From: Desulfobacter hydrogenophilus
GTDB lineage: Bacteria; Desulfobacterota; Desulfobacteria; Desulfobacterales; Desulfobacteraceae
DNA: 64,000 nucleotides
Assembly (NCBI RefSeq): GCF_004319545.1
Contig: NZ_CP036313.1
Location: 1,251,501 to 1,315,500 of the forward strand
Direction of reading: 5' to 3'
Below are positions 26,285 to 35,483 of the stretch, in pieces. Every line of letters begins with the position of its first letter. Within the stretch, counting starts at the first letter, position 1. A program made the position numbers and the translations under genes. The notes below the pieces were generated by a model, which made no database searches, was not told the origin of the DNA, and saw nothing but the letters and a program-made list of their open reading frames with translations.

Positions 26285-27823
26285 CTCAACTTTCGGTGAT
26301 TAAAAATGATAGTGAATAAAAACACAACAAACTGATTTTATTATTTAAATTGACGAATTTCACTTTATATGATACGCTTTGTTTACCACTAAACAAACAT
26401 TTCATACAAAGGAAATTCGCCAAAATGAATACTACCCTTACCAACGTAGAAAATCAAATGACAAATTCAGAACAAATCGGCGTACTCAATGATTATTTTA
26501 CAAAATTCAAAATTGGTAAGTTATTGAATCAATCAGGAATCGTTAAAACCAAAGGAGCCTCACCGCTTGCCATTTTCACAGCCCTATTTAACTTGGCATT
26601 TCACAACAAGAATTTATACCAGGGCATTGTGAAAAATAAAAAAGTTGATGTCGATAAGGACGCCGCTTACAATTTTTTGAACTCTCCAACATATAACTGG
26701 CGGCGGTTTACCCTTCAGCTCTGCCGCCGAATTTATTTTATCATCAGAAAGCTCCTTGATGATTCTTCTGAAGAAGTTCTTATCTTCGACGATTCTACCT
26801 ATAGCAGAAACCGTTCTAAAAAAGTCGAGCTTTTATCCCGGGTGTTTGATCATACAGATATGAAGTACATCAAAGGATTCCGGATGCTGACTCTTGGCTG
26901 GTCTGACGGTAACAGTTTTCTTGGACTTGATTTTGCCCTTTTATCATCTGTAGACAAAAAGAATCGATACAATGAAATAAATCCTGATATTGATAAAAGG
27001 ACCTGCGGATATCATCGCCGCCAGGAAGCGGTTACAAAAACCACAGCCCATCTCGTACCGATGGTAAAAAGAGCCCTTGATATGGGTGTCCGGGCTAAGT
27101 ATATTTTAATGGACAGTTGGTTTTCGATGCCGTCAGCAATCGCAAATTTGCGGGAATACATACACGTCATATGCATGCTGAAAGATCATCCAAAATGGCT
27201 TTATGAATATCAAGGCAAAAAGCTTAGGCTGTCCGAACTCTATGGAAAATTGAAGAAAAAACGAGGAAGAGCAAAAGTCAAAGCCCAAGCTATTGTTACT
27301 CTTTCCAACGGCAAGCAGGCAAAAATCATTTTTGTTCCCTGTGATAAAAAACGTGGCTGGCTTGCACTCCTGTCGACAGATTTGGCCCTTCCTAATGAAG
27401 AAATCATTCGTCTGTACGGCAAACGTTGGGATATAGAGGTCTTTTTCAAAATGTGCAAACAGCACTTAAAATTGGTGAAGGAAATACAAATTCGAAATTA
27501 CGATGGCCTTGTGGGCCATACATCTCTGGTTATTGCCAGGTATAATATTCTCAGCCTTTATCAGCGGCAATGTATGGATCAGAGATCATTCGGGGAGCTC
27601 TTCAGGGCCTGTAACGATGAGATGACCAATTTGTCTTTTATGGTTTCTTTGGAGCGGATCATGCGTTTAGCTTTGGTAAATATTCGGCAATTATTTAATT
27701 TTACCGAGCGTATGGTTCAAGTGATGCTTGATCAGGTAATGGGCCAAGCTCTCAAGTATTTCGGTTTTTCAAGTAGGCCTGAGGAATTATTGGGGGTGTA
27801 AATTTACTCCTCCGAAAGTTGAG
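26285..27823 (+). mobile_element. complete IS4-family insertion sequence (1539 bp)
   Basis: The terminal inverted repeats are perfect for 12 bp (CTCAACTTTCGG at 26285-26296; CCGAAAGTTGAG at 27812-27823). They are flanked by a 7-bp target duplication TTAATAG (26278-26284 and 27824-27830). One transposase gene fills the interior. The intact ends and duplication imply a fairly recent insertion into the serine recombinase gene. The duplication length and the Y-R-E-K pattern of the transposase suggest a subgroup of IS4 with short duplications; the exact group needs a database match. Confidence 0.92.
26425..27801 (+). CDS. IS4-family DDE transposase
   Basis: A 458-residue transposase from ATG 26425, chosen because AAAGGAA precedes it; an in-frame start 75 bp earlier lacks a ribosome-binding site. 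The catalytic acidic residues lie in EVLIFDDSTYSR (first Asp), KYILMDSWFSM (second Asp) and YGKRWDIEVFFKMCKQ (Glu). The last fits the IS4 Y-x2-R-x3-E-x6-K signature exactly. No frameshift or stop is seen, so it should be functional. The stop lies 22 bp inside the right end of the element. Confidence 0.93.
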   Translation: MNTTLTNVENQMTNSEQIGVLNDYFTKFKIGKLLNQSGIVKTKGASPLAIFTALFNLAFHNKNLYQGIVKNKKVDVDKDAAYNFLNSPTYNWRRFTLQLCRRIYFIIRKLLDDSSEEVLIFDDSTYSRNRSKKVELLSRVFDHTDMKYIKGFRMLTLGWSDGNSFLGLDFALLSSVDKKNRYNEINPDIDKRTCGYHRRQEAVTKTTAHLVPMVKRALDMGVRAKYILMDSWFSMPSAIANLREYIHVICMLKDHPKWLYEYQGKKLRLSELYGKLKKKRGRAKVKAQAIVTLSNGKQAKIIFVPCDKKRGWLALLSTDLALPNEEIIRLYGKRWDIEVFFKMCKQHLKLVKEIQIRNYDGLVGHTSLVIARYNILSLYQRQCMDQRSFGELFRACNDEMTNLSFMVSLERIMRLALVNIRQLFNFTERMVQVMLDQVMGQALKYFGFSSRPEELLGV

Positions 27824-27928
27824 TTAATAGCTCACGCTCCATTTGAGAAAGTGATGCCATTACATGAAGAAAGAACCTGCCGGCGGGTGTCGTGGTGTCA
27901 ATATCATCCGTGATAGGGGTAACCCCAA

Positions 27929-28280
27929 TGAGAAGACTATGCTAAGAACTGGTAGAAGAAGTCAATGCCTTTGTTAAAAGGCCTCTCGGAGACAAATAAT
28001 AGACACATGTGTCGCCCTACCATTCCTAAATCTGCGGCTTATTCTCAGTATTTTGTCTTTTTGTTCCAATTGTTTTTGGATACTGAAAAGTCAAAAATAG
28101 ACCTAAGGTCAGTATGATTTTAGGCGTGATGTGGATTTATTTCAACGACTTGGCGTGGCCCGACCCCATTTGGGTGTTCCATTTTGTTCCATTTGGGTGT
28201 TAAGAATAGCATAGCTTTTAAAGTCATGCAATTGGAGCGGATTTTACGCGCCTTTTCTATCAAAAGACAGAGAAATAAAG
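27929..28280. other. gene-free stretch between the recombinase relic and the tRNA-Thr terminator
   Basis: No convincing reading frame on either strand. It contains a short direct repeat around 28173-28202 (TTTGGGTGTTCCATTTTGTTCC then CATTTGGGTGTT). It is probably decayed mobile-element DNA. Confidence 0.5.
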
Positions 28281-28315
28281 AAAAAAGCGTTTTCGGAAGA
28301 TCGTCGAAAACGCTT
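28281..28315 (-). terminator. terminator of tRNA-Thr
   Basis: AAGCGTTTTCG / CGAAAACGCTT 11-bp perfect stem with a 9-base loop. The flanking A6 run becomes U6 on the minus strand, just beyond the tRNA-Thr 3' end. Confidence 0.85.
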
Positions 28316-28333
28316 CATAATCTTGGTTTTTAC

Positions 28334-28409
28334 TGGAGCCGGCGTGCGGAGTCGAACCGCAGACTTTCTCATTACGAGTGAGATACTCTACCAACTGAGT
28401 TACGCCGGC
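28334..28409 (-). tRNA. tRNA-Thr(CGT)
   Basis: Minus-strand cloverleaf with acceptor GCCGGCG/CGCCGGC, encoded TCCA, anticodon stem-loop TCTCA-CTCGTAA-TGAGA (anticodon CGT) and T-loop GTTCGACTC. Its 3' half is echoed by the fragment at 22064-22107 in the same orientation. Confidence 0.97.
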
Positions 28410-28423
28410 ACCGTTAAGAGCAA

Positions 28424-28452
28424 TTTATATCAGGGCGCCCCTGGAAATTCAA
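28424..28452 (-). promoter_or_regulatory. sigma70 promoter of tRNA-Thr
   Basis: On the minus strand TTGAAT (28447-28452) and TATAAA (28424-28429) are 17 bp apart, with the tRNA starting 15 bp after the -10. Confidence 0.7.
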
Positions 28453-28514
28453 GCGCTTTAATACCACAATAAATAGAATTTACCCGATATTTTTTCTTCA
28501 GGCACCCGAAATTA

Positions 28515-29921
28515 TCAGGGATTGATGCGTCTTTCAAGGATATCTTTCAGCAAAGAGGCCACCAGCTGATCAAAGGATGACGAATGTTTTTGACCGGATG
28601 TTGCACTTTTTTTTCGGCAGGCTTTAAAGAACTCCATGCAGACCCGGTGCTGTTTTGTCGTCAAAAGCGTGGATATCCCCGCCTTTTCTCCTTTGGAAGT
28701 AAGCTGGGAATCGATTTCAGGGACATCACGCCGGCCATGGGCCCGTCGACTCATATGGGTGTAATAGAGCAACGCCCGGTCCAGAAGAATATACAAAAAC
28801 TGAATATTTTCATTGGGGCCCACCTGGACCCGATCGCCGCCCAGGCCCGAAGCGGCACTGGCAAGACGCCGGATGCCCATAAAGGCCGAGCCTGCCCCCA
28901 CGGCAGAGCCGATGGCCGTAAAAATCCCAAAGGTCAGCCCGGCTGCCGCCGTATCCAGCACCGCTCCAAGGGTCCCCCCCAGCACAGCACCGGCGGTGGC
29001 AGCCTGGGTCCGGGTTAGACCCAGCATTTCCCAGGTCTGGTCTGAAAACAGATCATGCCTGAGAATGGAACAGGCCGGCAATGGATAATCATAGAGATGA
29101 TGGCGGAACAATGAACGGATATGCCCAAACATTTTTTGTTCAATATCCCGAATTTTTTTTTGGTATTCCCGGGTAAGGTCTTCCTTGAGTGTCACGGGAT
29201 CCATGTCGGTTTTCAGCTTGCGGGATAAAAAAAAGGTCAAACTCTGTTCCATGCCGTGGACAATATAGGCACAGGCCATGCGGTTGCGTTTTTCCCACTC
29301 CATGTTAAACGCCTGAATCACGCCTTCCATCAACGGTTCAATATCCTGATCAATGGCTTTAAGGCTTTCCAGAAGCCGAATGCGCTCATAAAAATCGGCC
29401 TGGTTGGAATTAAACACCCGGACCACGTTAAAAAATTTTCGGAACTCTTCCTTCCATACCGCCGTATTATCCCGGGTATCGGATTTTGAATTGATAATCG
29501 CCATCCTGGGTCGACCCGTGAGCCGCAGGATCTCCATTTCAGCCAGGTCATCTTCCCTTATGGGCCGGGATCCGTCCACCACATAAATAATGCCGGCGCC
29601 ATTGGCCACTGGTGTCAACAGTTCGCACTCGTCGGCAAAAAACGGATCTTTTTCATGTTCGGCAATAAATTGAACCACCATGTCCGGTCCGGGATTCTTT
29701 CTGAACCAGGACAGGGTCTGCTGGGGCACCTGGAACCCCGGGGTATCCACAAACCGGATGATCTCCTTGTCATCCATGGTTACGGAATAGGATTTGGAAA
29801 CCCTTGTTTCACCCGGCACCGGGCTGACCTGGATACGATCATCCTCGGCCAGGGTGGACACCACCGAGGATTTTCCCTCGTTGGGGTGCCCTAAAACGGC
29901 AAATTCGGGCAAAATCATCAT
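28515..29921 (-). CDS. GTPase with DUF3482 C-terminal domain
   Basis: About 468 residues from the ATG at 29921. I chose this start because its ATGA overlaps the stop of the upstream gene and AAAGGTGG lies 7 nt before it; a GTG at 29933 is possible. The N-terminal Era/Der-like G domain has P-loop GHPNEGKSSVVS, G3 DTPG and G4 NSKSD. The remaining ~270 residues match the DUF3482 type and include a glycine/alanine-rich hydrophobic stretch (GAVLGGTLGAVLDTAAAGLTFGIFTAIGSAVGAG), so it probably touches the membrane. It is paired with the DUF2868 membrane protein, a conserved partnership in Proteobacteria whose job is unknown. Confidence 0.85.
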   Translation of the reverse strand: MMILPEFAVLGHPNEGKSSVVSTLAEDDRIQVSPVPGETRVSKSYSVTMDDKEIIRFVDTPGFQVPQQTLSWFRKNPGPDMVVQFIAEHEKDPFFADECELLTPVANGAGIIYVVDGSRPIREDDLAEMEILRLTGRPRMAIINSKSDTRDNTAVWKEEFRKFFNVVRVFNSNQADFYERIRLLESLKAIDQDIEPLMEGVIQAFNMEWEKRNRMACAYIVHGMEQSLTFFLSRKLKTDMDPVTLKEDLTREYQKKIRDIEQKMFGHIRSLFRHHLYDYPLPACSILRHDLFSDQTWEMLGLTRTQAATAGAVLGGTLGAVLDTAAAGLTFGIFTAIGSAVGAGSAFMGIRRLASAASGLGGDRVQVGPNENIQFLYILLDRALLYYTHMSRRAHGRRDVPEIDSQLTSKGEKAGISTLLTTKQHRVCMEFFKACRKKSATSGQKHSSSFDQLVASLLKDILERRINP

Positions 29922-31657
29922 GGCGACACCCACCTTTCAATGGTCATCAGAGGATCGTTGAGCTGGTTTACGGCACTCTTCCACACCTGAAAATTCACAT
30001 CAGAAGGCGCCACATCTTTTTCTTCCTGGTCCATTGTCTGGATCATAACAATCCACAGAGGGAAATCAGGAAAACATTCACGGATTTGAACAAAATAATA
30101 GAGCAGACCACGGATGGGCGGCTGCCAGACCTCCTGGAGCACGATCAAAGGGCCCTGGCCCAAATTCTTGACCTGGGCTGCGATCTGGTCCTGATCTTCA
30201 TCAAAATCAAAATGTATGCCAACGGTATCGGTAACATGGATACCAAACTGCTGTTCCAGACCGGTTCGGATCTGCTCCATATCATTTTCCTGAAACCCCC
30301 TGGCCGATCCAAGTACAAGTGCACCAGGCGTATTCTTTTTTACACGGGTTTCATCCGATAGAATCGGAGGCCGGAATTCCGGCCCAGGTTTTAATTCTGA
30401 TTCTAGTCCTGGTGCAGGCTTCGGCTCCGGCTCTGGTTCAGGTTTTAGCTTTGGTTCAGATGTATTTAAAATCGCAGCGGGTTGGGGCATAACAACCGAT
30501 CTTTCTTCTTTTGCCTTCACAGGTGCGGGTTCCGGCCTGGGTAACGGCGCTCTGAATTCCGCCCGGGAGCCCCCGGTCTCTTTGATGTCCATACCCATGA
30601 GGGGGGTCCGCATCCGCATAAGCAGACGCTGGTATCCGGGCCGGGACAGGTCAAACCGGGCAAGGGCCAAGGTCCTGGCCGCCCGGGCCAAACCCACTAA
30701 AATAATTCGGGGAATAAGGGCATATACCAGCAGTCCCATACACAAAAACGGCCACCAGGCCGCCAAATGTTCGCTGGCCAGTCCGACAATACCTTCTTTG
30801 AGCACAATCCGACTGCCTTCTATCTGCTCAAGAGTCGGCACAAAAATATCAGGCATGACCCATGACCAGGGCAATGCCATCCAGGTTACCAGGCGGTGCA
30901 CACTCTCCCCTGAAGTTAAAAGCGTGGACTGCCAGCCAAAGGCCATATCCGTAACCATAATCCTGAAAAACGTACCACCAAGGGCCCCGGTTGAAAATCC
31001 CAACGCACCCAGGGAGAGTACAATGAACACCGGCCAGAATAAAATACTCCGAAAGGGCCGGGTGTCCAGATGCAGCAGATCACCGGCATCTTTTGATAAT
31101 TGAGGAAAATGCTTTTGAACAGGTGCGGCCCATTTCTGCAGCCGCCCCATAAATTTATCAATGAACAGACGCATGGATAATCGGTGCAGCGCACCGGCCC
31201 AGCCCGACCCGGCAGGGCCTGACCGGAACTGATGGAATCCCACCAATGCCGCAGCCAAACAAAGCAAGGCTGGCAAGAAGATAAACACAGCGATAAACAG
31301 GGTCACATTCACAGGCCGGCTGCCATGATAAGCCAGAAACGAATATGCGCCCAAACCTCCGGCAGCCAACCCACAGGCAAACGCCCATTTGGTAATCCAG
31401 GCGTAAAAAGACGCAAATAATTCACCAGGAAGCTTTGCACCGGGGCCGCCCTTGCCGGTCTCTTGGGAAAACAATAGGCGCCGATGTTCCAGCCATCCGG
31501 CAATCAGCCCGGCATCATCCAGACGATCACCGTCTTTAATCTGGCGGAAGATCTCCCTGTCCCGGGATGCAAATCCCCTCGTATCAACCATTTCCGGCTT
31601 CTCATCCAGACCCCGGAAAAAATCGAGATCAATAATATCTTTAAGCGGTAAAATCAT
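29918..31657 (-). CDS. DUF2868 membrane protein
   Basis: About 579 residues from ATG 31657 (MILPLKDIIDLDFF); a GTG 75 bp upstream gives a longer form but has no ribosome-binding site. There are several transmembrane helices in the first two thirds, for example near WAFACGLAAGGLGAYSFLAY, FIAVFIFLPALLCLAAALVGF and FLCMGLLVYALIPRIILVGLA. A Pro/Glu/Lys-rich linker around residues 400-445 has PEP-EPKP-type repeats and should be unstructured. A soluble C-terminal domain follows. It overlaps the DUF3482 GTPase start by 4 bp. The pair may form a GTP-controlled membrane complex; this is inference. Confidence 0.85.
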   Translation of the reverse strand: MILPLKDIIDLDFFRGLDEKPEMVDTRGFASRDREIFRQIKDGDRLDDAGLIAGWLEHRRLLFSQETGKGGPGAKLPGELFASFYAWITKWAFACGLAAGGLGAYSFLAYHGSRPVNVTLFIAVFIFLPALLCLAAALVGFHQFRSGPAGSGWAGALHRLSMRLFIDKFMGRLQKWAAPVQKHFPQLSKDAGDLLHLDTRPFRSILFWPVFIVLSLGALGFSTGALGGTFFRIMVTDMAFGWQSTLLTSGESVHRLVTWMALPWSWVMPDIFVPTLEQIEGSRIVLKEGIVGLASEHLAAWWPFLCMGLLVYALIPRIILVGLARAARTLALARFDLSRPGYQRLLMRMRTPLMGMDIKETGGSRAEFRAPLPRPEPAPVKAKEERSVVMPQPAAILNTSEPKLKPEPEPEPKPAPGLESELKPGPEFRPPILSDETRVKKNTPGALVLGSARGFQENDMEQIRTGLEQQFGIHVTDTVGIHFDFDEDQDQIAAQVKNLGQGPLIVLQEVWQPPIRGLLYYFVQIRECFPDFPLWIVMIQTMDQEEKDVAPSDVNFQVWKSAVNQLNDPLMTIERWVSP

Positions 31658-32011
31658 AGTCGTTTTTACCAAATTGCCATAGTTTTCACAATATATGAAA
31701 AAGATGACAAAGAAGTTAAAAAAAACCGGCACAACAATTCATGATAGTGGTCGATGATCAATACGATTCTTCCCAGATCCTGGACATCCCATCGAAGAAC
31801 ATATAGGCGTCGAATATCATGCGCCTGTGCCAGGCATTTGTAGTCTTCCTGACAACATCTTACATTGAAAAATTTATTTTCCTACCGCTTTTGTGTATAG
31901 TGCTTTATTCATCAATGATATGAGAATAGGGCGGAAGGAGGATATGCAATATAGCACACTTAAATTCATCAAAAGAAACAGTAACTTAGACGCTCCAACT
32001 ATCACCTTAGC

Positions 32012-34708
32012 ATGAAAACCTACACCAAAATTCTGCTTCCGACTCTCCCGCTGATTTGTTTCTTTTTGGCGGCAACCATTGCAATCACTTACCATTTTTC
32101 GAGAACAGCCCTTCTTGACCTCGGGGATGCCTGGCTTTCCGCTCGGTTGAATATGGCCATGGAAATTACCCGGGAGCAAAAAAAAATTCTTCATGACCAA
32201 GGCCTGGGAAGCATCCCGGCAAGCATTGATAAGGCAAAACAAGACGCAATAGCCCGTATCCGGAACATCACCATCGGAAATAAAGGGTTTGTTTTTATAA
32301 TAGATCGCAACGGTGCGATCATCTTTCATCCCAATAAATACCTTAATGATACGGACCTGGGTCGAGAAAAATGGTTTTCTTCTTTGACACATCACGGGGG
32401 TAAAAAAATTATAGACCTTTCCGGGGAGCGTCTCCTTGTGCGATTTGGGTATTTCGCGCCCTGGGAGTGGTATGTCCTGGCGGCGGACCCCACAGCTGAG
32501 GTGTACGGTAGCATCAACCGGATGCAGCCCTATCTGTATGGATTATTTATTTTAATCGCCATTATCATCTCCCTGGTTTTGATGTTTTTTACCGCGCGCC
32601 TGGCCCGTCCGCTCAAGGAGCTTCTTTTAGGAACCCAGGCTTTTGGAAAAGGCAATCTCGACACCCGAATTAATATTCAGTCCGACGATGAATTCGGTCT
32701 TCTGGCAAAAGAGTTTAACCGGATGGCATTCAGACTCCAGGACAGTCTATACGCATTAAAACAGAATGAAGAGCATTTTAGAGCATTAATTGAAAATGCC
32801 AACGATATGATCTGGATTCTTGACCAGGAAGGGGTCTTTCGTTATGTCAGCCCGTCTACATTCCGGATTCTTGGATATCAGCCCAAAGCACTTATCGGCC
32901 GTTGTGCTCAGGATTTTATACATCCCCAGGAAAAAGAGGAACTAACCGAAAGATTTACCCTCAGGGTGGCCTCTTTGATCCAGACACATCCGACAGCCAT
33001 TCGATTTAGACACGAAGCTAATTACTGGTGTATTCTTGAATGCATTTCCAAAAACCTCATGGATCACCCCACCATCAAGGGGATGGTTATTAACCTAAGG
33101 GATATCACCAAACGAAAACAGGCGGAACAGGCCCTGAAGCTGTATCACCAGGAGCTGGAAAACCGGGTAGAGGAACGCACCAGAGATCTTCAGACAGCTA
33201 ACAACGCCTTGAATAACGAAATCCAAATCCGCAGACAAAAAGAAAAAGAACTGGAACGTGCAAGCCGGGTAAAAAGTGAATTTCTGGCCAATGTGAGTCA
33301 TGAAATCCGAACACCTTTAAACGCAATTCTTGGTTTCAGCGAACTTTTGGAAACAATGATCAGTGAAAAGCAGCAGGCCAGTTACCTTTCAGCCATCAAT
33401 ACCGCCGGAAAAAACCTTTCCGGCCTGATCAACAACATACTTAACCTGTCCAAAATGGAGGCCGGTAAACTGGAAATTAATCGAAAACCTGTCCTTTTAA
33501 AGTCTTTGTTCGATGAAATATACCGGCTGTTCAAAATAAAATTGAAAACAAAAAACCTGGAATTTTTCATTAAGTTGCCTGAAAATGACATGGGCGCTCT
33601 GGACCTGGATGAAATGCGTTTGCGCCAGGTCATTATTAATTTGGTGGGAAATGCCCTGAAATTCACTGAATGCGGCACTATTTCCCTTAAAGCACAAATT
33701 CGTACCAGCCCCCAAAATGAGGGAAGGTCCGCGGATCTTATTATCCAGGTGGCAGACACAGGCATTGGTATTTGCGAAACCCAACAGGATAAAATATTTG
33801 AAGCGTTTGAACAGGCATCGGTCGGAACCAGCCGAAAATTCGGCGGCACCGGACTGGGGCTGGCCATCTGCAAACAGCTTATAGAACTTATGGACGGAAA
33901 ACTTTCCGTATCAAGCAAACCGGATCAAGGCAGTATATTTACCATCTTCCTGCCGGGTGTTAAACGATATCACACGCACAGTCCCGCATCGGCGGAAGCA
34001 AAAAAATCAGCCTGGACCAGCATGCAGTTTGCCAAAGATCGGATTCTTATTGTGGATGACGATCGGGATATCCGGTTTATGCTCAGGGAAGTCCTGAAAA
34101 AAATCAATTTGGAAGTCATAGAAGCGGCAGACGGCATCCAGGCGATTGAGCATGCCAAAGCACAGAAACCAGCGCTGATATTCATCGATTTAAAAATGCC
34201 TGAAATCACCGGTGTGGAGACCGCAGCACGTTTGAAAGCAGACCGAGACGTTGCCCATATTCCCATATGTCTTATGACTGCAGGCATGACGCTATGGTCC
34301 AAAGAGGAACTTGAATCCCGGGGTTTTGCCTGCACCATTACCAAGCCTATCGCCATAGACAATCTGATGGCCGTTTTAACACGATTCATCAACCCGGCGC
34401 CTGATGCTTCGGAACGATCTGCCGTGTTAAGCCGGCTGGACACATTGGACAAAGACAGCCTGCCCGACGATTTTTTGGACAGATTGCGCAAGGATATTAC
34501 CCCCCATATCCCACCAACCCGACAGGCTTTAAAAATATCCGAGATCCAACGATTTGCCGTAAGACTCACTGAAACCGGAAAAGTTTTTAAAATTGAAGCG
34601 TTTAAAACATTTGGAAATGAGCTTTTTCAGTTGTGTAAAACCTTTGACATTGAAAAGATCCAGGAGCACCTTGAATACTTTACCCAGACCATAAACCGAC
34701 TCGTTTGA
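32012..34708 (+). CDS. hybrid sensor histidine kinase (sCache-HAMP-PAS-HisKA-HATPase-REC)
   Basis: An 898-residue inner-membrane sensor. Two transmembrane helices (about 7-27 and 172-193) flank a periplasmic sCache-type domain (NKGFVFIIDRNGAIIFHP, LDLSGERL-like strands). HAMP at about 195-247 and PAS at 252-363 (ENANDMIWILDQEGVFRYVS) follow, then a coiled coil. The HisKA domain has the phospho-accepting His near residue 430 (FLANVSHEIRTPLNAILG). The HATPase domain has N, G1 and G2 boxes (LVGNALKF, DTGIGI, GGTGLGLAICK). The receiver domain at about 676-800 has the Asp in LIFIDLKMPE (near 726). A ~95-residue helical tail follows. No response regulator gene is adjacent, so the output partner is unknown. 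No good ribosome-binding site precedes the ATG. Confidence 0.93.
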   Translation: MKTYTKILLPTLPLICFFLAATIAITYHFSRTALLDLGDAWLSARLNMAMEITREQKKILHDQGLGSIPASIDKAKQDAIARIRNITIGNKGFVFIIDRNGAIIFHPNKYLNDTDLGREKWFSSLTHHGGKKIIDLSGERLLVRFGYFAPWEWYVLAADPTAEVYGSINRMQPYLYGLFILIAIIISLVLMFFTARLARPLKELLLGTQAFGKGNLDTRINIQSDDEFGLLAKEFNRMAFRLQDSLYALKQNEEHFRALIENANDMIWILDQEGVFRYVSPSTFRILGYQPKALIGRCAQDFIHPQEKEELTERFTLRVASLIQTHPTAIRFRHEANYWCILECISKNLMDHPTIKGMVINLRDITKRKQAEQALKLYHQELENRVEERTRDLQTANNALNNEIQIRRQKEKELERASRVKSEFLANVSHEIRTPLNAILGFSELLETMISEKQQASYLSAINTAGKNLSGLINNILNLSKMEAGKLEINRKPVLLKSLFDEIYRLFKIKLKTKNLEFFIKLPENDMGALDLDEMRLRQVIINLVGNALKFTECGTISLKAQIRTSPQNEGRSADLIIQVADTGIGICETQQDKIFEAFEQASVGTSRKFGGTGLGLAICKQLIELMDGKLSVSSKPDQGSIFTIFLPGVKRYHTHSPASAEAKKSAWTSMQFAKDRILIVDDDRDIRFMLREVLKKINLEVIEAADGIQAIEHAKAQKPALIFIDLKMPEITGVETAARLKADRDVAHIPICLMTAGMTLWSKEELESRGFACTITKPIAIDNLMAVLTRFINPAPDASERSAVLSRLDTLDKDSLPDDFLDRLRKDITPHIPPTRQALKISEIQRFAVRLTETGKVFKIEAFKTFGNELFQLCKTFDIEKIQEHLEYFTQTINRLV

Positions 34709-34732
34709 GGCGCAGGCACTCCTCAAACGAGT
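34699..34732. terminator. terminator between the sensor kinase and the acyltransferase
   Basis: A 12-bp perfect stem (ACTCGTTTGAGG / CCTCAAACGAGT) with a 10-base loop. It starts inside the kinase stop region and serves the convergent genes. T runs are short on both sides. Confidence 0.7.
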
Positions 34733-34760
34733 TGTTCAAACACGGATTTCCGTTCAAGCA

Positions 34761-35480
34761 CTATTCACTACCTGGGGCGATAAGACTGCGAATCCATCCT
34801 AAAAATGTATTTCCTTCCAGGCAGTCCTTTTCAGCAGTTTCCAGAACCGCTGTCATCTTTTCCGTATCGCCGTACCGGTCTTTTCGGGTGATTATTTCCC
34901 GGGCGGGATCAAGTTTCCGGATGACCCTGGCCGGATTGCCTGCGGCCACAACATTGGCAGGAATGTCACAGGTGACAACGGCACCGGCTCCGATAATGGT
35001 ATTTTTCCCGATGGTTACGCCTTTGCACACAATGGCGGAATCTCCGATCCACACATTTTCTTCAAGAACCACCTTTGACCGGGTTTCCGGCGGCAATGAT
35101 CTGTCGTAAATACCGTGCCAGTCTGAATCGGTAATGTAGGCGTGGCTGGCCAGCATGCACGAATCAGCAATGTGAATGGAATTGGCTGCTGAAATTCGCA
35201 CGCCCGGAGATATAAGTACATGGTCTCCGATACGGATACCGTCAATCTCTTTTTTTTCGGACCACACCGTTAACCGGGTTCTTTTGTCCGGGCACCCCAG
35301 CAGGGTTACATGACTGCCGATGGAGATGGGGCTGCCGAACAATTCAATATACCAGGGTTTAATTATGTAAGGGTGGGGACCCAGGGCGCTGAGCTGGTGA
35401 ACAAGATAACGGCGGACATAAAAATCCTGTAGCCGATACCAGGCCTGTTTAATATAATATGGGCGTTTATCCCGAATCAT
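34761..35480 (-). CDS. left-handed beta-helix (hexapeptide) acyltransferase
   Basis: A 239-residue O- or N-acyltransferase. The body consists of hexapeptide repeats (GIRIGDHVLISPGVRISAAN, HIADSCMLASHAYI, VVLEENVWIGDSAIVCKGVT, IGKNTIIGAGAVVT). The SHAYITDSDWHGI loop carries the likely catalytic His. The VAAGNPARVIRKL block near the end is typical of maltose O-acetyltransferase/WcaF-like enzymes. It follows the alpha/alpha-toroid gene by 3 bp, so both belong to one transcript. Substrate is unknown; a surface or cell-envelope glycan or lipid is a reasonable guess. Confidence 0.88.
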   Translation of the reverse strand: MIRDKRPYYIKQAWYRLQDFYVRRYLVHQLSALGPHPYIIKPWYIELFGSPISIGSHVTLLGCPDKRTRLTVWSEKKEIDGIRIGDHVLISPGVRISAANSIHIADSCMLASHAYITDSDWHGIYDRSLPPETRSKVVLEENVWIGDSAIVCKGVTIGKNTIIGAGAVVTCDIPANVVAAGNPARVIRKLDPAREIITRKDRYGDTEKMTAVLETAEKDCLEGNTFLGWIRSLIAPGSE

Positions 35481-35483
35481 TGT

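Larger units (their letters stand above)
26066..27928 (-). pseudogene. serine recombinase (resolvase/invertase) remnant split by an IS
   Basis: Both flanks of the IS at 26285-27823 encode one resolvase on the minus strand. The right flank (27824-27928) gives ..TPITDDIDTTTPAGRFF and then MASLSQMERELL. The left flank (26066-26284) continues LLIERTKAGLAAAKKRGRVG and ends with the helix-turn-helix PKEVANNLGVSIPTLYRW. Removing the IS and one copy of the 7-bp duplication restores the frame exactly through codons Leu-Leu-Ile. The catalytic N-terminal part is missing or degenerate upstream of 27928, where stops appear. This was therefore already, or has become, a C-terminal relic of a mobile-element recombinase. 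Confidence 0.85.
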
